Assembly: GCF_014170335.1 (NCBI RefSeq)
Contig: NZ_LZZS01000040.1
Location: 62,001-126,000, forward strand
DNA: 64,000 bases
Direction of reading: 5' to 3'
Source: Achromobacter sp. UMC46
GTDB lineage: Bacteria; Pseudomonadota; Gammaproteobacteria; Burkholderiales; Burkholderiaceae_B
The number at the start of each line of letters is the position of its first letter. The stretch's first letter is position 1. The notes beneath the pieces were generated by a model that saw only the letters and a list, made by a program, of their open reading frames with translations, did no database searches and was not told the origin of the DNA. Of this stretch, positions 45,960 through 60,105 are shown piece after piece. Made by a program: the position numbers and the translations under genes.

Positions 45960-45995
45960 GGGTAGAGAGGACGAAAAGTCCCTCTACCCATTTTT
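45960..45995 (+). terminator. Intrinsic terminator after tuf
   Basis: GGGTAGAG(A)GGAC pairs with GTCCCTCTACCC around GAAAA, with one bulged A, followed by ATTTTT. Confidence 0.88.
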
Positions 45996-46008
45996 GCCGT
46001 AAAAGTGT

Positions 46009-46014
46009 TATGAT
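46009..46014 (+). promoter_or_regulatory. Possible -10 element of the tRNA-Trp-secE-nusG operon
   Basis: TATGAT lies about 100 bases before tRNA-Trp and after the tuf terminator. No good -35 sequence is seen. Confidence 0.35.
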
Positions 46015-46111
46015 GTTTGGCTCCGCGATCGTTTGCGCCTAATTTCCTGAAAAGGTAGGGTGGCAGGCCCGGAAAGTCAGTGAATGTAGTAGTGCAAGCC
46101 AGTAGTGTTTT

Positions 46112-46187
46112 AGGGGCATAGCTCAATTGGCAGAGCGTCGGTCTCCAAAACCGAAGGTTGTAGGTTCGATTCCTACTGCCCCTGCCA
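46112..46187 (+). tRNA. tRNA-Trp (anticodon CCA)
   Basis: The 76-base tRNA has acceptor AGGGGCA/TGCCCCT, anticodon loop CTCCAAA and an encoded CCA. It is followed by secE, a common betaproteobacterial order. Confidence 0.95.
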
Positions 46188-46251
46188 CCGCCAGGATAAA
46201 CCCGCGGGAGATCATCGCGAGTTACGCATTCACGGCGGCTCGCGTCGCAAT

Positions 46252-46632
46252 ATGTCTAATACCAGCGTAGAAACCGTAACCAGTACCGCCGACCGGGTCA
46301 AGCTTGGGCTGGCGGTTCTCGTCGTTATTGCTGGCATCGTCGGGTTTTCCGTGCTTAGCGCACAGCCGATGCCTGCCCGTGTCGGCGTGTTTGTCGGCGG
46401 CCTTGTGATCGCAGCCGTGATCGCCTGGTTCAGCGAACCCGGCCGCCGCACCCTGAGCTTTGCCAACGAGTCCTACAACGAAGTCAAGCGTGTCGCATGG
46501 CCCACCCGCAAGGAAACGACCCAGATGACGGGTATCGTTTTTGCGTTCGTGGCAGTCATGGGCATTTTCATGTGGGTGCTCGACAAGGGCATCGAATGGA
46601 TTCTTTACGGCCTGCTGTTGGGCTGGAAATAA
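46252..46632 (+). CDS. secE: Preprotein translocase subunit SecE
   Basis: The 126-residue protein has three membrane segments, like E. coli SecE. The conserved cytoplasmic EVKRVAWPTRKETTQM motif stands before the last one. It stabilises SecY in the protein-conducting channel. It is followed nine bases later by nusG. Confidence 0.95.
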   Translation: MSNTSVETVTSTADRVKLGLAVLVVIAGIVGFSVLSAQPMPARVGVFVGGLVIAAVIAWFSEPGRRTLSFANESYNEVKRVAWPTRKETTQMTGIVFAFVAVMGIFMWVLDKGIEWILYGLLLGWK

Positions 46633-46641
46633 GGACGGCGA

Positions 46642-47175
46642 ATGAGTAAGCGTTGGTATGTCGTCCATGTGTATTCCGGCATGGAAAAGAGTGTTCACAA
46701 GGCCCTGATCGAGCGCATCGAGCGCGCGGCCTTGCAAACCTCTTTCGGCCGAATCCTTGTGCCCTCCGAAGAAGTCGTCGAGGTCAAGGGTGGACAGAAG
46801 TCGATCACCGAACGCCGCATTTTTCCTGGTTATGTCCTGGTTGAAATGGACCTGACCGACGAAACGTGGCATTTGGTCAAGAATACGAACCGCGTCACCG
46901 GCTTTTTGGGTGGCTCGGGCAACCGTCCGACCCCGATTTCCGAAAAGGAAGTCGAGAAGATCCTCTCCCAGATGGAAGAGGGTGTCGAGAAGCCCCGCCC
47001 CAAGATTCTGTTCGAAGTGGGCGAGATGGTTCGGGTCAAGGAAGGTCCGTTTGCGGACTTCAACGGCAACGTCGAAGAAGTCAATTACGAAAAGAGCAAG
47101 GTGCGCGTGTCGGTCACCATTTTTGGTCGCGCCACACCCGTCGAACTCGATTTCAGCCAGGTCGAAAAGACCTGA
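46642..47175 (+). CDS. nusG: Transcription termination/antitermination protein NusG
   Basis: The 177-residue protein has the NGN domain ([20 protein letters not shown] to about residue 120) and the KOW domain ([17 protein letters not shown] to the end). It links RNA polymerase with the ribosome or Rho. It is co-transcribed with secE and the rplKA genes. Confidence 0.97.
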   Translation: MSKRWYVVHVYSGMEKSVHKALIERIERAALQTSFGRILVPSEEVVEVKGGQKSITERRIFPGYVLVEMDLTDETWHLVKNTNRVTGFLGGSGNRPTPISEKEVEKILSQMEEGVEKPRPKILFEVGEMVRVKEGPFADFNGNVEEVNYEKSKVRVSVTIFGRATPVELDFSQVEKT

Positions 47176-47238
47176 TTTCAACCCCCGGGGAGCCCAGGCC
47201 AATAAGGCTCGGGCGATATAACCCGCAAGGAGCAAAGC

Positions 47239-47670
47239 ATGGCGAAGAAGATCGTCGGCTTTATCAAGCTGCAAGTACCGGCTGGTAAGGCTAACCCCTC
47301 CCCCCCGATTGGCCCGGCATTGGGTCAACGCGGCCTGAACATCATGGAATTCTGCAAGGCGTTCAACGCCAAGACCCAAGGCATGGAGCCTGGTCTGCCG
47401 ATTCCGGTGGTGATCACCGCTTTCGCGGACAAGAGCTTCACCTTCATCATGAAGACCCCGCCCGCGACGGTCCTCATCAAGAAGGCTGCTGGTGTGCAAA
47501 AGGGTTCGGCCAAGCCGCATACCGACAAGGTCGGCACGCTGACCCGCGCCCAAGCTGAAGAAATCGCCAAGGCCAAGGGCCCCGATCTGACCGCCGCTGA
47601 TCTGGACGCCGCTGTGCGCACGATCGCTGGCAGCGCCCGCAGCATGGGCATCACGGTTGAGGGGATCTAA
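47239..47670 (+). CDS. rplK: 50S ribosomal protein L11
   Basis: The 143-residue protein has the N-terminal [20 protein letters not shown] motif and the C-terminal RNA-binding domain ([20 protein letters not shown]). It binds the GTPase-associated centre of 23S rRNA. It is two bases before rplA. Confidence 0.98.
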   Translation: MAKKIVGFIKLQVPAGKANPSPPIGPALGQRGLNIMEFCKAFNAKTQGMEPGLPIPVVITAFADKSFTFIMKTPPATVLIKKAAGVQKGSAKPHTDKVGTLTRAQAEEIAKAKGPDLTAADLDAAVRTIAGSARSMGITVEGI

Positions 47671-47672
47671 TC

Positions 47673-48374
47673 ATGGCAAAACTGTCCAAGCGCGCCGCCG
47701 CTATTGCACAAAAGATCGACCGCACCAAGCTGTACCCGGTCGCTGAAGCCCTGACGCTGGTCAAGGAAACCGCTGTCGCCAAGTTCAATGAATCCATTGA
47801 CGTGGCTGTGCAGCTCGGCATCGACCCGAAGAAGTCGGACCAACTGGTTCGCGGTTCGGTCGTTCTGCCCGCCGGTACCGGCAAGTCGGTCCGCGTGGCC
47901 GTGTTCGCCCAAGGCGAAAAGGCCGAGGCCGCCAAGGCTGCCGGCGCTGACATCGTTGGCCTGGACGACCTGGCTGACCAGATCAAGGCCGGTCAAATGG
48001 ACTTTGACGTCGTCATCGCTTCGCCCGACACGATGCGTGTCGTGGGTGCCCTGGGCCAGATCCTGGGTCCCCGTGGCCTGATGCCGAACCCGAAGGTCGG
48101 CACCGTGACGCCTGACGTCGCCACCGCTGTCAAGAACGCCAAGGCCGGTCAGGTTCAGTACCGTACCGACAAGGCTGGCATCATCCACGCAACGATCGGC
48201 CGCGCGTCGTTCGGCGTGGAACAGCTGCAAACCAACCTGGCCGCTCTGGTCGACGCCCTGCAAAAGGCTCGTCCCGCAGCTGCCAAGGGCATTTACCTGC
48301 GCAAGCTGGCCGTTTCGTCCACGATGGGCGGCGGTGCTCGCGTTGAAATTGCCTCGCTGTCGGCTTCCAACTAA
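47673..48374 (+). CDS. rplA: 50S ribosomal protein L1
   Basis: The 233-residue protein has the L1 signature [19 protein letters not shown] and the ending [19 protein letters not shown]. It forms the L1 stalk and, in E. coli, represses its own operon. rplK and rplA are separated from rplJ by a structured leader. Confidence 0.98.
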   Translation: MAKLSKRAAAIAQKIDRTKLYPVAEALTLVKETAVAKFNESIDVAVQLGIDPKKSDQLVRGSVVLPAGTGKSVRVAVFAQGEKAEAAKAAGADIVGLDDLADQIKAGQMDFDVVIASPDTMRVVGALGQILGPRGLMPNPKVGTVTPDVATAVKNAKAGQVQYRTDKAGIIHATIGRASFGVEQLQTNLAALVDALQKARPAAAKGIYLRKLAVSSTMGGGARVEIASLSASN

Positions 48375-48644
48375 GCCAACAGCAGTAAACGTACTTTGGG
48401 CTGCATCCGGATTCCTCCGGATGTTGCTGTCAAAGACCGCTGGAGCAGGGTAGTGGAAGGGTCCTCCCTTCTATGAAAGCAGGTTCCCCGTTGCCCCGCT
48501 TAATCCCGAAGCTCACATAGTTCGGATCCAGCGTAGACGGCGTCCCCAGGAAGATTTCTTTACACGAAGAACTCGACCAGGCGCCGCATTCGGTTGACGC
48601 GCAAGGCTCAGGCCCCAGGCGTCTTTTGATGGAGTGTTCAAACC
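48375..48644 (+). promoter_or_regulatory. rplJ leader region (likely L10 autoregulatory leader)
   Basis: The 270 bases between rplA and rplJ hold a perfect eight-pair hairpin CATCCGGA/TCCGGATG (48404-48423). A purine-rich stretch GGAGCAGGGTAGTGGAAGGG (about 48441-48461) and further potential stems follow. In E. coli this position carries the RNA bound by L10-L12 to control rplJL. I infer the same role from place and length only. Confidence 0.55.
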
Positions 48645-49169
48645 GTGAGTCTCAATCGTCAAGAGAAAGCGGTGGTAATCGAGGAAGTCTCGGCCGAAGT
48701 GGCCAAGGCGCAATCGATTGTTATCGCTGAGTACCGTGGTCTGGACGTCGCCTCTGTCACCGTACTGCGCAAAACTGCGCGTGAATCGGGCGTGTATCTG
48801 CGTGTTCTGAAGAACTCGCTGGCCCGTCGTGCTGTTGCCGGCACGGCTTTCGAGCCGTTGGCTGAGCAACTGACCGGTCCGCTGATCTATGGTATCAGCA
48901 CTGATCCGGTTTCGGCGGCCAAGGTCATCGCAGGTTTCGCGAAAAGCAACGACAAGCTGGTCATCAAGGCGGGCGCATTGCCCAACAGCCTGCTGACCGA
49001 AGAAGGTGTGAAGGCTTTGGCCACCATGCCCTCCCGCGAAGAGTTGCTGTCGAAACTGCTTGGCACCATGCAAGCCCCCATCGCGCAATTCGTGCGTACG
49101 CTCAACGAAGTTCCGACCAAGTTCGCCCGTGGCCTCGCGGCTGTGCGCGATCAAAAGGCAGCGGCCTAA
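48645..49169 (+). CDS. rplJ: 50S ribosomal protein L10
   Basis: The 174-residue protein starts at GTG (48645) with GGAG ten bases upstream. It reads [18 protein letters not shown], with the L10 motif [15 protein letters not shown] and the C-terminal helix that binds L12 dimers. The non-ATG start may help keep its level in step with L12. Confidence 0.97.
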   Translation: MSLNRQEKAVVIEEVSAEVAKAQSIVIAEYRGLDVASVTVLRKTARESGVYLRVLKNSLARRAVAGTAFEPLAEQLTGPLIYGISTDPVSAAKVIAGFAKSNDKLVIKAGALPNSLLTEEGVKALATMPSREELLSKLLGTMQAPIAQFVRTLNEVPTKFARGLAAVRDQKAAA

Positions 49170-49250
49170 TCGCCCTGCTGTCCGGAATTCGCTGAACGAC
49201 GAAGCGACACCCAAACCCTGGCATTACCAAAATATTTGGAGTTCTGAAAA

Positions 49251-49631
49251 ATGGCACTTAACAAAGCTGAAATCCTTGACGCCATCGCTGGCATGACCGT
49301 GCTCGAGCTGTCCGAGCTGATCAAGGAAATGGAAGAGAAGTTCGGCGTGTCGGCTGCTGCCGCTGCTGTCGCTGTCGCTGCTCCCGCTGCTGGTGGCGCT
49401 GCCGCCGCTGCTGAAGAGCAAACCGAGTTCACCGTCGTCCTGCTGGAAGCCGGCGCGAACAAGGTTAGCGTCATCAAGGCCGTGCGCGAGCTGACCGGTC
49501 TGGGTCTGAAGGAAGCCAAGGACCTGGTTGACGGCGCTCCGAAGCCCGTCAAGGAAGCTGTGGCCAAGGCTGACGCCGAAGCCGCCAAGAAGAAGCTGGA
49601 AGAAGCTGGCGCCAAGGTCGAAGTCAAGTAA
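49251..49631 (+). CDS. rplL: 50S ribosomal protein L7/L12
   Basis: The 126-residue protein has the N-terminal dimerisation region ([19 protein letters not shown]), an Ala-rich hinge at about residues 36-55 and the C-terminal factor-binding domain ([19 protein letters not shown]). It forms the ribosomal stalk. Confidence 0.98.
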   Translation: MALNKAEILDAIAGMTVLELSELIKEMEEKFGVSAAAAAVAVAAPAAGGAAAAAEEQTEFTVVLLEAGANKVSVIKAVRELTGLGLKEAKDLVDGAPKPVKEAVAKADAEAAKKKLEEAGAKVEVK

Positions 49632-49645
49632 GACCTGCGTCAACT

Positions 49646-49682
49646 GCCCGGGGACAGCACAGTTTGCAGTCCCCGGGCTTTT
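49646..49682 (+). terminator. Attenuator between rplL and rpoB
   Basis: GCCCGGGGAC and GTCCCCGGGC form a perfect ten-pair stem with a 13-base loop and TTTT. A partial terminator is known at this place in E. coli; rpoBC must be read through it. Confidence 0.88.
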
Positions 49683-49792
49683 GCGTTTCCAGGAAACCCC
49701 TACTGGGGTCATGCCTTTTCAGAGGGGTTTCCTGGAGTCGTATCACCTGGGGCCGTGGTTGACGGCCCATGCAACCTCGAGTCGGAGTGCTC

Positions 49793-53904
<4,112 letters not shown>

Positions 53905-53905
<1 letters not shown>

Positions 53906-56900
53906 TGAAAGCGCTACTCGACCTATTTAAGCAAGTCTCGCAAGACGAGCAATTCGATGCCATCAAGATCGGCATCGCCTCGCCCGAGAAGATCCGTTCG
54001 TGGTCTTACGGCGAAGTTCGCAAGCCCGAGACCATCAACTACCGCACGTTCAAGCCTGAGCGCGACGGCCTGTTCTGCTCGAAGATCTTTGGTCCGATCA
54101 AAGACTACGAGTGCTTGTGCGGCAAGTACAAGCGCTTGAAGCACCGTGGCGTGATCTGCGAGAAGTGCGGCGTTGAAGTCACCGTCGCCAAGGTTCGCCG
54201 TGAACGCATGGGCCACATCGAGCTGGCCAGCCCCGTCGCGCACATCTGGTTCCTGAAGAGCCTGCCGTCGCGTCTGGGCATGGTGCTCGACATGACCCTG
54301 CGCGACATCGAACGCGTCCTGTACTTCGAAGCCTGGTGCGTGATCGAACCTGGCATGACGCCGCTCAAGCGCGGCCAGATCATGTCGGATGACGATTTCC
54401 TCGCCAAGACCGAAGAGTACGGCGACGACTTCCGCGCTCTGATGGGCGCGGAAGCCGTGCGCGAACTGCTGCGCACCATCGACATCGACCGCGAAGTGGA
54501 AACGCTGCGCGGCGAACTGAAGGCCACCAGCTCGGAAGCCAAGATCAAGAAGATCTCGAAGCGCCTGAAGGTGCTGGAAGGCTTCCAGAAGTCGGGCATC
54601 AAGGCCGAGTGGATGGTCATGGAAGTGCTGCCCGTGCTGCCGCCGGACCTGCGTCCGCTGGTGCCGCTGGACGGCGGCCGCTTCGCGACCTCCGACCTGA
54701 ACGACCTGTACCGCCGCGTCATCAACCGCAACAACCGCTTGAAGCGCCTCCTGGAGCTCAAGGCGCCGGAAATCATCCTGCGCAACGAAAAGCGGATGCT
54801 GCAGGAAGCCGTTGACTCGCTGCTGGACAACGGTCGCCGCGGCAAGGCCATGACGGGCGCCAACAAGCGCCAGCTGAAGTCCCTGGCCGACATGATCAAG
54901 GGCAAGAGCGGTCGTTTCCGCCAGAACTTGCTGGGCAAGCGCGTCGACTACTCGGGCCGTTCGGTCATCGTGGTGGGTCCGCAGCTCAAGCTGCACCAGT
55001 GCGGCCTGCCCAAGCTGATGGCCCTGGAACTGTTCAAGCCGTTCATCTTCAATCGTCTGGAGATGATGGGCCTGGCCACGACCATCAAGGCTGCCAAGAA
55101 GCTGGTGGAAAGCCAGGAACCGGTGGTCTGGGACATCCTGGAAGAAGTCATCCGCGAACACCCGGTCATGCTGAACCGTGCGCCTACGCTGCACCGTTTG
55201 GGCATCCAGGCGTTCGAGCCGGTCCTGATCGAAGGCAAGGCCATCCAGCTGCACCCGCTGGTTTGCGCGGCGTTCAACGCCGACTTCGACGGTGACCAGA
55301 TGGCTGTCCACGTGCCGCTGTCGCTGGAAGCCCAGCTGGAAGCGCGCACGCTGATGCTGGCGTCGAACAACGTGCTGTTCCCGGCCAACGGCGAACCGTC
55401 GATCGTGCCGTCCCAGGATATCGTGCTGGGTCTGTACTACACGACGCGCGAGCGCATCAACGGCCGCGGCGAAGGCATCTTCTTCACCGACGTCGCTGAA
55501 GTGCAACGCGCTTACGACAACGGCGAAGTCGAGCTGCAATCCCGCGTGACCGTGCGTCTGAAAGAGCACGAGCGCGACGAGGCTGGCGAATGGCAACCGG
55601 TAATCCGCCGTCACGAGACGACGGTCGGCCGCGCGCTGCTGTCCGAGATCCTGCCGAAGGGCCTGCCCTTCACGGTGCTGAACAAGGCACTGAAGAAGAA
55701 GGAAATCTCGCGCCTGATCAACCAGTCGTTCCGCCGTTGCGGCCTGCGCGACACGGTGATCTTCGCCGATAAGCTGATGCAGTCCGGCTTCAAGCTGGCC
55801 ACGCGCGGCGGTATCTCGATCGCCATGGGCGACATGCTGATCCCGACCGCCAAGGAAGGCATCCTGGCTGAAGCCAGCCGCGAAGTGAAGGAAATCGACA
55901 AGCAGTACTCGTCGGGTCTGGTCACGTCCCAAGAACGCTACAACAACGTGGTGGACATCTGGGGCAAGGCTGGCGACAAGGTCGGCAAGGCGATGATGGA
56001 ACAACTGGCCACCGAGCCGGTCGTCAACCGTCACGGCGAAGAAGTGCGCCAGGAATCGTTCAACTCGATCTACATGATGGCTGACTCGGGCGCCCGCGGT
56101 TCGGCCGCCCAGATTCGCCAGCTGGCCGGTATGCGCGGCCTGATGGCCAAGCCGGACGGCTCGATTATCGAAACGCCCATTACCGCGAACTTCCGTGAAG
56201 GTCTGAACGTGCTTCAGTACTTCATCTCGACTCACGGCGCGCGTAAGGGTCTGGCTGATACGGCACTGAAGACCGCGAACTCGGGTTACCTGACCCGTCG
56301 TCTGGTCGACGTGACGCAAGACTTGGTGATCACCGAGGACGATTGCGGTACGTCGCTGGGCTACAACATGAAGGCCCTGGTGGAAGGCGGTGAAGTCATC
56401 GAACCGCTGCGCGATCGCATCCTGGGTCGTGTTGCCGCCGTGGACATCATCAACCCGGACACGCAGGAAACGGCCATCGTCGCCGGCACCCTGCTGGACG
56501 AAGATCTGGTCGACACCATCGACCGCATCGGCGTGGACGAAGTCAAGGTCCGCACCCCGCTGACGTGCGAAACGCGTCACGGCCTGTGCGCAAGCTGCTA
56601 CGGCCGCGATCTGGGTCGCGGTTCGCCGGTCAACCAGGGCGAGGCAGTCGGCGTTATCGCTGCCCAGTCCATCGGTGAACCGGGCACGCAGCTCACGATG
56701 CGTACGTTCCACATCGGTGGCGCGGCGTCGCGTTCGGCTCTGGCCAGCGCGGTGGAAACCAAGTCCAGCGGTCTGGTCGGTTTTGCCAGCACGATGCGCT
56801 ATGTCACGAACGCCAAGGGCGAACGCGTGGCGATCTCGCGCTCCGGCGAACTGGCGATCTTCGACGACAACGGCCGCGAACGCGAACGCCACAAGATCCC

Positions 56901-58149
56901 GTACGGCGCGACCGTGCTGGTGGGCGATGGCGAGGCCGTGAAGGCGGGCGCACGTCTGGCGACGTGGGATCCGCTGACCCGTCCGATCGTGTCGGAATAC
57001 GGCGGTGCCGTCCGCTTCGAGAACATCGAAGAAGGCGTGACCGTTGCCAAGCAGGTGGACGAAGTCACCGGCCTGTCGACGCTCGTCGTCATCACGCCGA
57101 AGACCCGTGGCGGCAAGATCGTCATGCGTCCGCAGATCAAGCTGGTCAACGAGAACGGCGAAGACGTCAAGATCGCCGGCACCGATCACTCGGTGAACAT
57201 CTCGTTCCCGGTGGGCGCACTGATTACCGTGCGTGACGGCCTGCAGGTTGCCGTGGGCGAAGTCCTGGCGCGTATTCCGCAAGAATCGCAAAAGACCCGC
57301 GACATTACTGGCGGTCTGCCGCGCGTGGCCGAGCTGTTCGAAGCCCGTTCGCCGAAGGATGCCGGCATGCTCGCCGACGTCACCGGTACGGTTTCGTTCG
57401 GTAAGGACACGAAGGGCAAGCAGCGTCTGGTCATCACCGACCTGGAAGGCGTGAGCCACGAGTTCCTGATTCCGAAGGAAAAGCAGGTTCTGGTGCACGA
57501 CGGCCAAGTGGTGAACAAGGGCGAAATGATCGTGGACGGCCCGGCCGATCCCCACGACATCCTGCGCCTGCAAGGCATCGAGAAGCTGGCGACGTACATC
57601 GTCGACGAAGTTCAGGACGTTTACCGTCTGCAGGGCGTGAAGATCAACGACAAGCACATCGAAGTGATTGTTCGTCAGATGCTGCGCCGTGTGAACATCG
57701 TTGACGCGGGCGACACCGAGTTCATCCCGGGCGAGCAAGTCGAGCGCTCCGAACTGCTGAACGCCAACGACCGCATGACAGCCGAAGAGCGTATCCCGGC
57801 AACGTACGACAACGTGCTGTTGGGTATCACGAAGGCCTCGCTGTCGACCGACTCGTTCATCTCGGCCGCTTCGTTCCAGGAAACCACCCGGGTCCTGACC
57901 GAAGCCGCCATCATGGGCAAGCGCGACGACCTGCGCGGCTTGAAGGAAAACGTCATCGTTGGCCGCCTCATCCCGGCGGGTACCGGCCTGGCTTACCACC
58001 ACGCACGCCGCGACAAGGAAGAGCTGGAGGCGGCGGAACGCGAAGCCGCGCGCCAGCAGGCCAACCCGTTCGAAGACTCGCCGGTCACGGTGGGTGCGGA
58101 CGCGGAAGCGCCTGTCTCCGACGCCGGCACCGAGGACGCCGCCGAATAG
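53905..58149 (+). CDS. rpoC: RNA polymerase beta' subunit
   Basis: The 1414-residue subunit has the N-terminal zinc-binding cysteines ([20 protein letters not shown], about residues 71-90). The catalytic [12 protein letters not shown], which holds the magnesium-binding aspartates (about 459-465), and the trigger-loop region [11 protein letters not shown] follow. The length is close to that of E. coli (1407). It ends with an acidic tail rich in Ala, Glu and Asp. It is the last gene of the operon. Confidence 0.99.
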
Positions 58150-58163
58150 GCGGAGCCTCGGTC

Positions 58164-58236
58164 AGCCCCCCGCGCGCCGTCCTGGCGCGGGGGCTGAATG
58201 CAAAAAAGGCCGCTGATGCGAATCAGCGGCCTTTTT
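58164..58236 (+). terminator. Double terminator after rpoC
   Basis: Two hairpins follow the stop codon. AGCCCCCCGCGC pairs with GCGCGGGGGCT (58164-58195, one bulged base). AAAAAGGCCGCTGAT and ATCAGCGGCCTTTTT (58203-58236) form a perfect 15-pair stem with loop GCGA. The second has A and T flanks and can work in both directions, serving also the convergent lipoprotein gene. Confidence 0.93.
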
Positions 58237-58287
58237 CATTGTCAGTGGCGCCTTATCTTGCGGCCTGCCGCGGGATGCGGCGCGCGG

Positions 58288-58683
58288 CTATTTCCCGGCT
58301 TGTGCCCGGGCGCGTTGGAACGCAGGTCCCCAGGACGGATGTCCGGCTTCGTTGGGGGCAAGGTCAAAAGTGGGGTCCAGCGCCAGGATACGGGCGAAGC
58401 TGTCTTCGCACAGTTGGGCGTACCGCGTGACGCAATAGCTGAAGGCCTGCAGCTTGTAGGCCTCGACGCGCACGGCGCGGGGGGAGGAGGCCAGGGCGTC
58501 GGAGGTGGCGACGCTGCGGATGACCTCGCCGTAGCGGCCGGCGCCGTAAGCGTCGCGGACTTGTTGCAATTGCGCCAACGCCTCGGGCGTGGCGGGGGCT
58601 TCGGCTTGCCGGGAGGGGATCCCGGCGCAGCCCGCCAGCATCAACGACGCGCCGAGCAAACTGCTCAGAAAGCGAATTTTCAT
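58288..58683 (-). CDS. Small lipoprotein with TPR-like helices
   Basis: The 131-residue protein has a lipoprotein signal with lipobox LAGC (Cys19). The mature part is helical, with repeat-like stretches (LAQLQQVRDAYGAGRYGEVI and YAQLCEDSFARILALDPTFD) that resemble a TPR pair. It may help assemble an envelope complex. It is divergent from the kinase-like gene and convergent with rpoC. I do not recognise a specific family; lipoproteins associated with type VI secretion look broadly similar, but none of those genes is nearby. Confidence 0.7.
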   Translation of the reverse strand: MKIRFLSSLLGASLMLAGCAGIPSRQAEAPATPEALAQLQQVRDAYGAGRYGEVIRSVATSDALASSPRAVRVEAYKLQAFSYCVTRYAQLCEDSFARILALDPTFDLAPNEAGHPSWGPAFQRARAQAGK

Positions 58684-58819
58684 AGCTTCAAAAGGGAAGT
58701 AGGGAGAATGGGCGGTACGCTATCGTGCCACAGCCTGATGCGCTCGGACATTTTCGGCAATGTCCTGATGTTGCGGATTGGATAATATTCAGGCTATTCA
58801 ACCTTTGCACACTACGCGC

Positions 58820-60097
58820 ATGAGCGCAATTCCGATAATGCCTTCGTCCACCGGCCTCCTGACGCCGCGTGGCCCCTTCTCCGGCGCCGCGCCGCTTGCC
58901 CTGCGTCCCTTGAGCGCGATCGCCGCCAGTACGGCGGGAGGCGTGCCGGAAACACGCATCAAGCGGCTTCTGTCGGATCTGCTGCCGTCGCTGATCGCCC
59001 TGCACGCGCAGGGAGAGATCTGTGGCGATATCTCGCTGGAAACCGTAGGGATGGACGAGGGCGCGCGCGCGCACCTGCTGCCCGAACTCGTCGTGGCGCG
59101 CTCGCGCCGCGCCAGCCGGAGCCCGGCGCCAGGTTTCGCGCCGTTCGAGCTCTATTCCGACTCCATGGAATGGCCGCGGGGCCCCTGGAGCGATGTCTAC
59201 GCCCTGTGCGCCGTGATGCATGCGCTCGTGACCGGCCATCGCCCGCCGCCCGCGCCGGAGCGCCGCGCGACGGACAACTACGAGCCGTTGGCCTCGCAAG
59301 GCCTCTCCAAGTACAACCCCGACTTCCTGATCGTCATTGACGCCGGCCTGTCCATGGCGCCGGCTGACCGGCCGCAGACGCTGGCCGAACTGGCCGCCTT
59401 GCTGGGCGTGGCGGCATACATCGAACCGGCGCCGGCTGAAGCGGACGTCGCGGCGGGGGCCGCCTATGCGCCGCCGCCCGCGGCCCCCGCGGCCAAGCCC
59501 GCCGGCGGCCGACGCCCCTTGTTGGGACTGCTGTGCGTTGCGGCATTGATCGGCATGGGCACCTATGCCTGGTTCCATTGGGGCATGGGAACGCCCAATG
59601 TCCTGATCACAAGCTCGGAACTGGTTCAACCCAACCCGCCCGCCGTCTATCCCGCCCCGCAGGTGACATTGCCGCCCGTTGCGCCGGCGGCGCCGTTGCC
59701 GACCGCGCAATGGCAGCCCTCCGCACCCGTGCCGTCCCAGCCGGAACCGGCGCCTGCCACCAAGGACTCAAGCGCGGCGGAATCCCCTCCCGCGCTCTCG
59801 GCGGAAACCTCGGACCCTGCCGCTCAAGCGCCGGCGGCCGCGGCGCCTGCCGCTGCTGACGAGGCGCCCAAGCCCAAGCCGCTGGCGGTTCCCGTGACGG
59901 TGCGGCTGGACATCCGTCCTTGGGGCGAGGTGTGGATCAACGGCATCGCACGTGGCATCAGCCCGCCCGTCAAAGAGTTGCGGCTGATCCCCGGGAAATA
60001 CCAGGTGGTGCTGCGCAACGCGGACTTGCCGCCGTACCGGGGCACTCTCGAGATCAAGGCTGGCAAGCCCGGCGTGATCTCGCACACATTCCAGTAG
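58820..60097 (+). CDS. Membrane protein with truncated kinase-like domain and PEGA-like C-terminus
   Basis: The 425-residue protein begins with about 45 low-complexity residues. A segment like the C-lobe of a Ser/Thr kinase follows: LHAQGEICGDISLET (residues 61-75, in place of the catalytic loop), APFELYSD, and WSDVYALCAVMHALVTGHRP (123-142). The N-lobe with its glycine loop and lysine is absent and there is no DFG motif, so it should be inactive. A membrane helix lies near 235-258, then a Pro/Ala-rich linker to about 360. A PEGA-like beta domain ends the protein (PWGEVWINGIARGISPPVK). The ATG at 58820 is the best start; a TTG at 58778 is possible. It is convergent with the CHASE2 kinase. Confidence 0.75.
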   Translation: MSAIPIMPSSTGLLTPRGPFSGAAPLALRPLSAIAASTAGGVPETRIKRLLSDLLPSLIALHAQGEICGDISLETVGMDEGARAHLLPELVVARSRRASRSPAPGFAPFELYSDSMEWPRGPWSDVYALCAVMHALVTGHRPPPAPERRATDNYEPLASQGLSKYNPDFLIVIDAGLSMAPADRPQTLAELAALLGVAAYIEPAPAEADVAAGAAYAPPPAAPAAKPAGGRRPLLGLLCVAALIGMGTYAWFHWGMGTPNVLITSSELVQPNPPAVYPAPQVTLPPVAPAAPLPTAQWQPSAPVPSQPEPAPATKDSSAAESPPALSAETSDPAAQAPAAAAPAAADEAPKPKPLAVPVTVRLDIRPWGEVWINGIARGISPPVKELRLIPGKYQVVLRNADLPPYRGTLEIKAGKPGVISHTFQ

Positions 60098-60105
60098 GGC
60101 TGGCG

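Noticed and set aside
53923-58002. Very long antisense open frame opposite rpoC
   Set aside because: Same cause as for rpoB; the sense gene is unmistakable.
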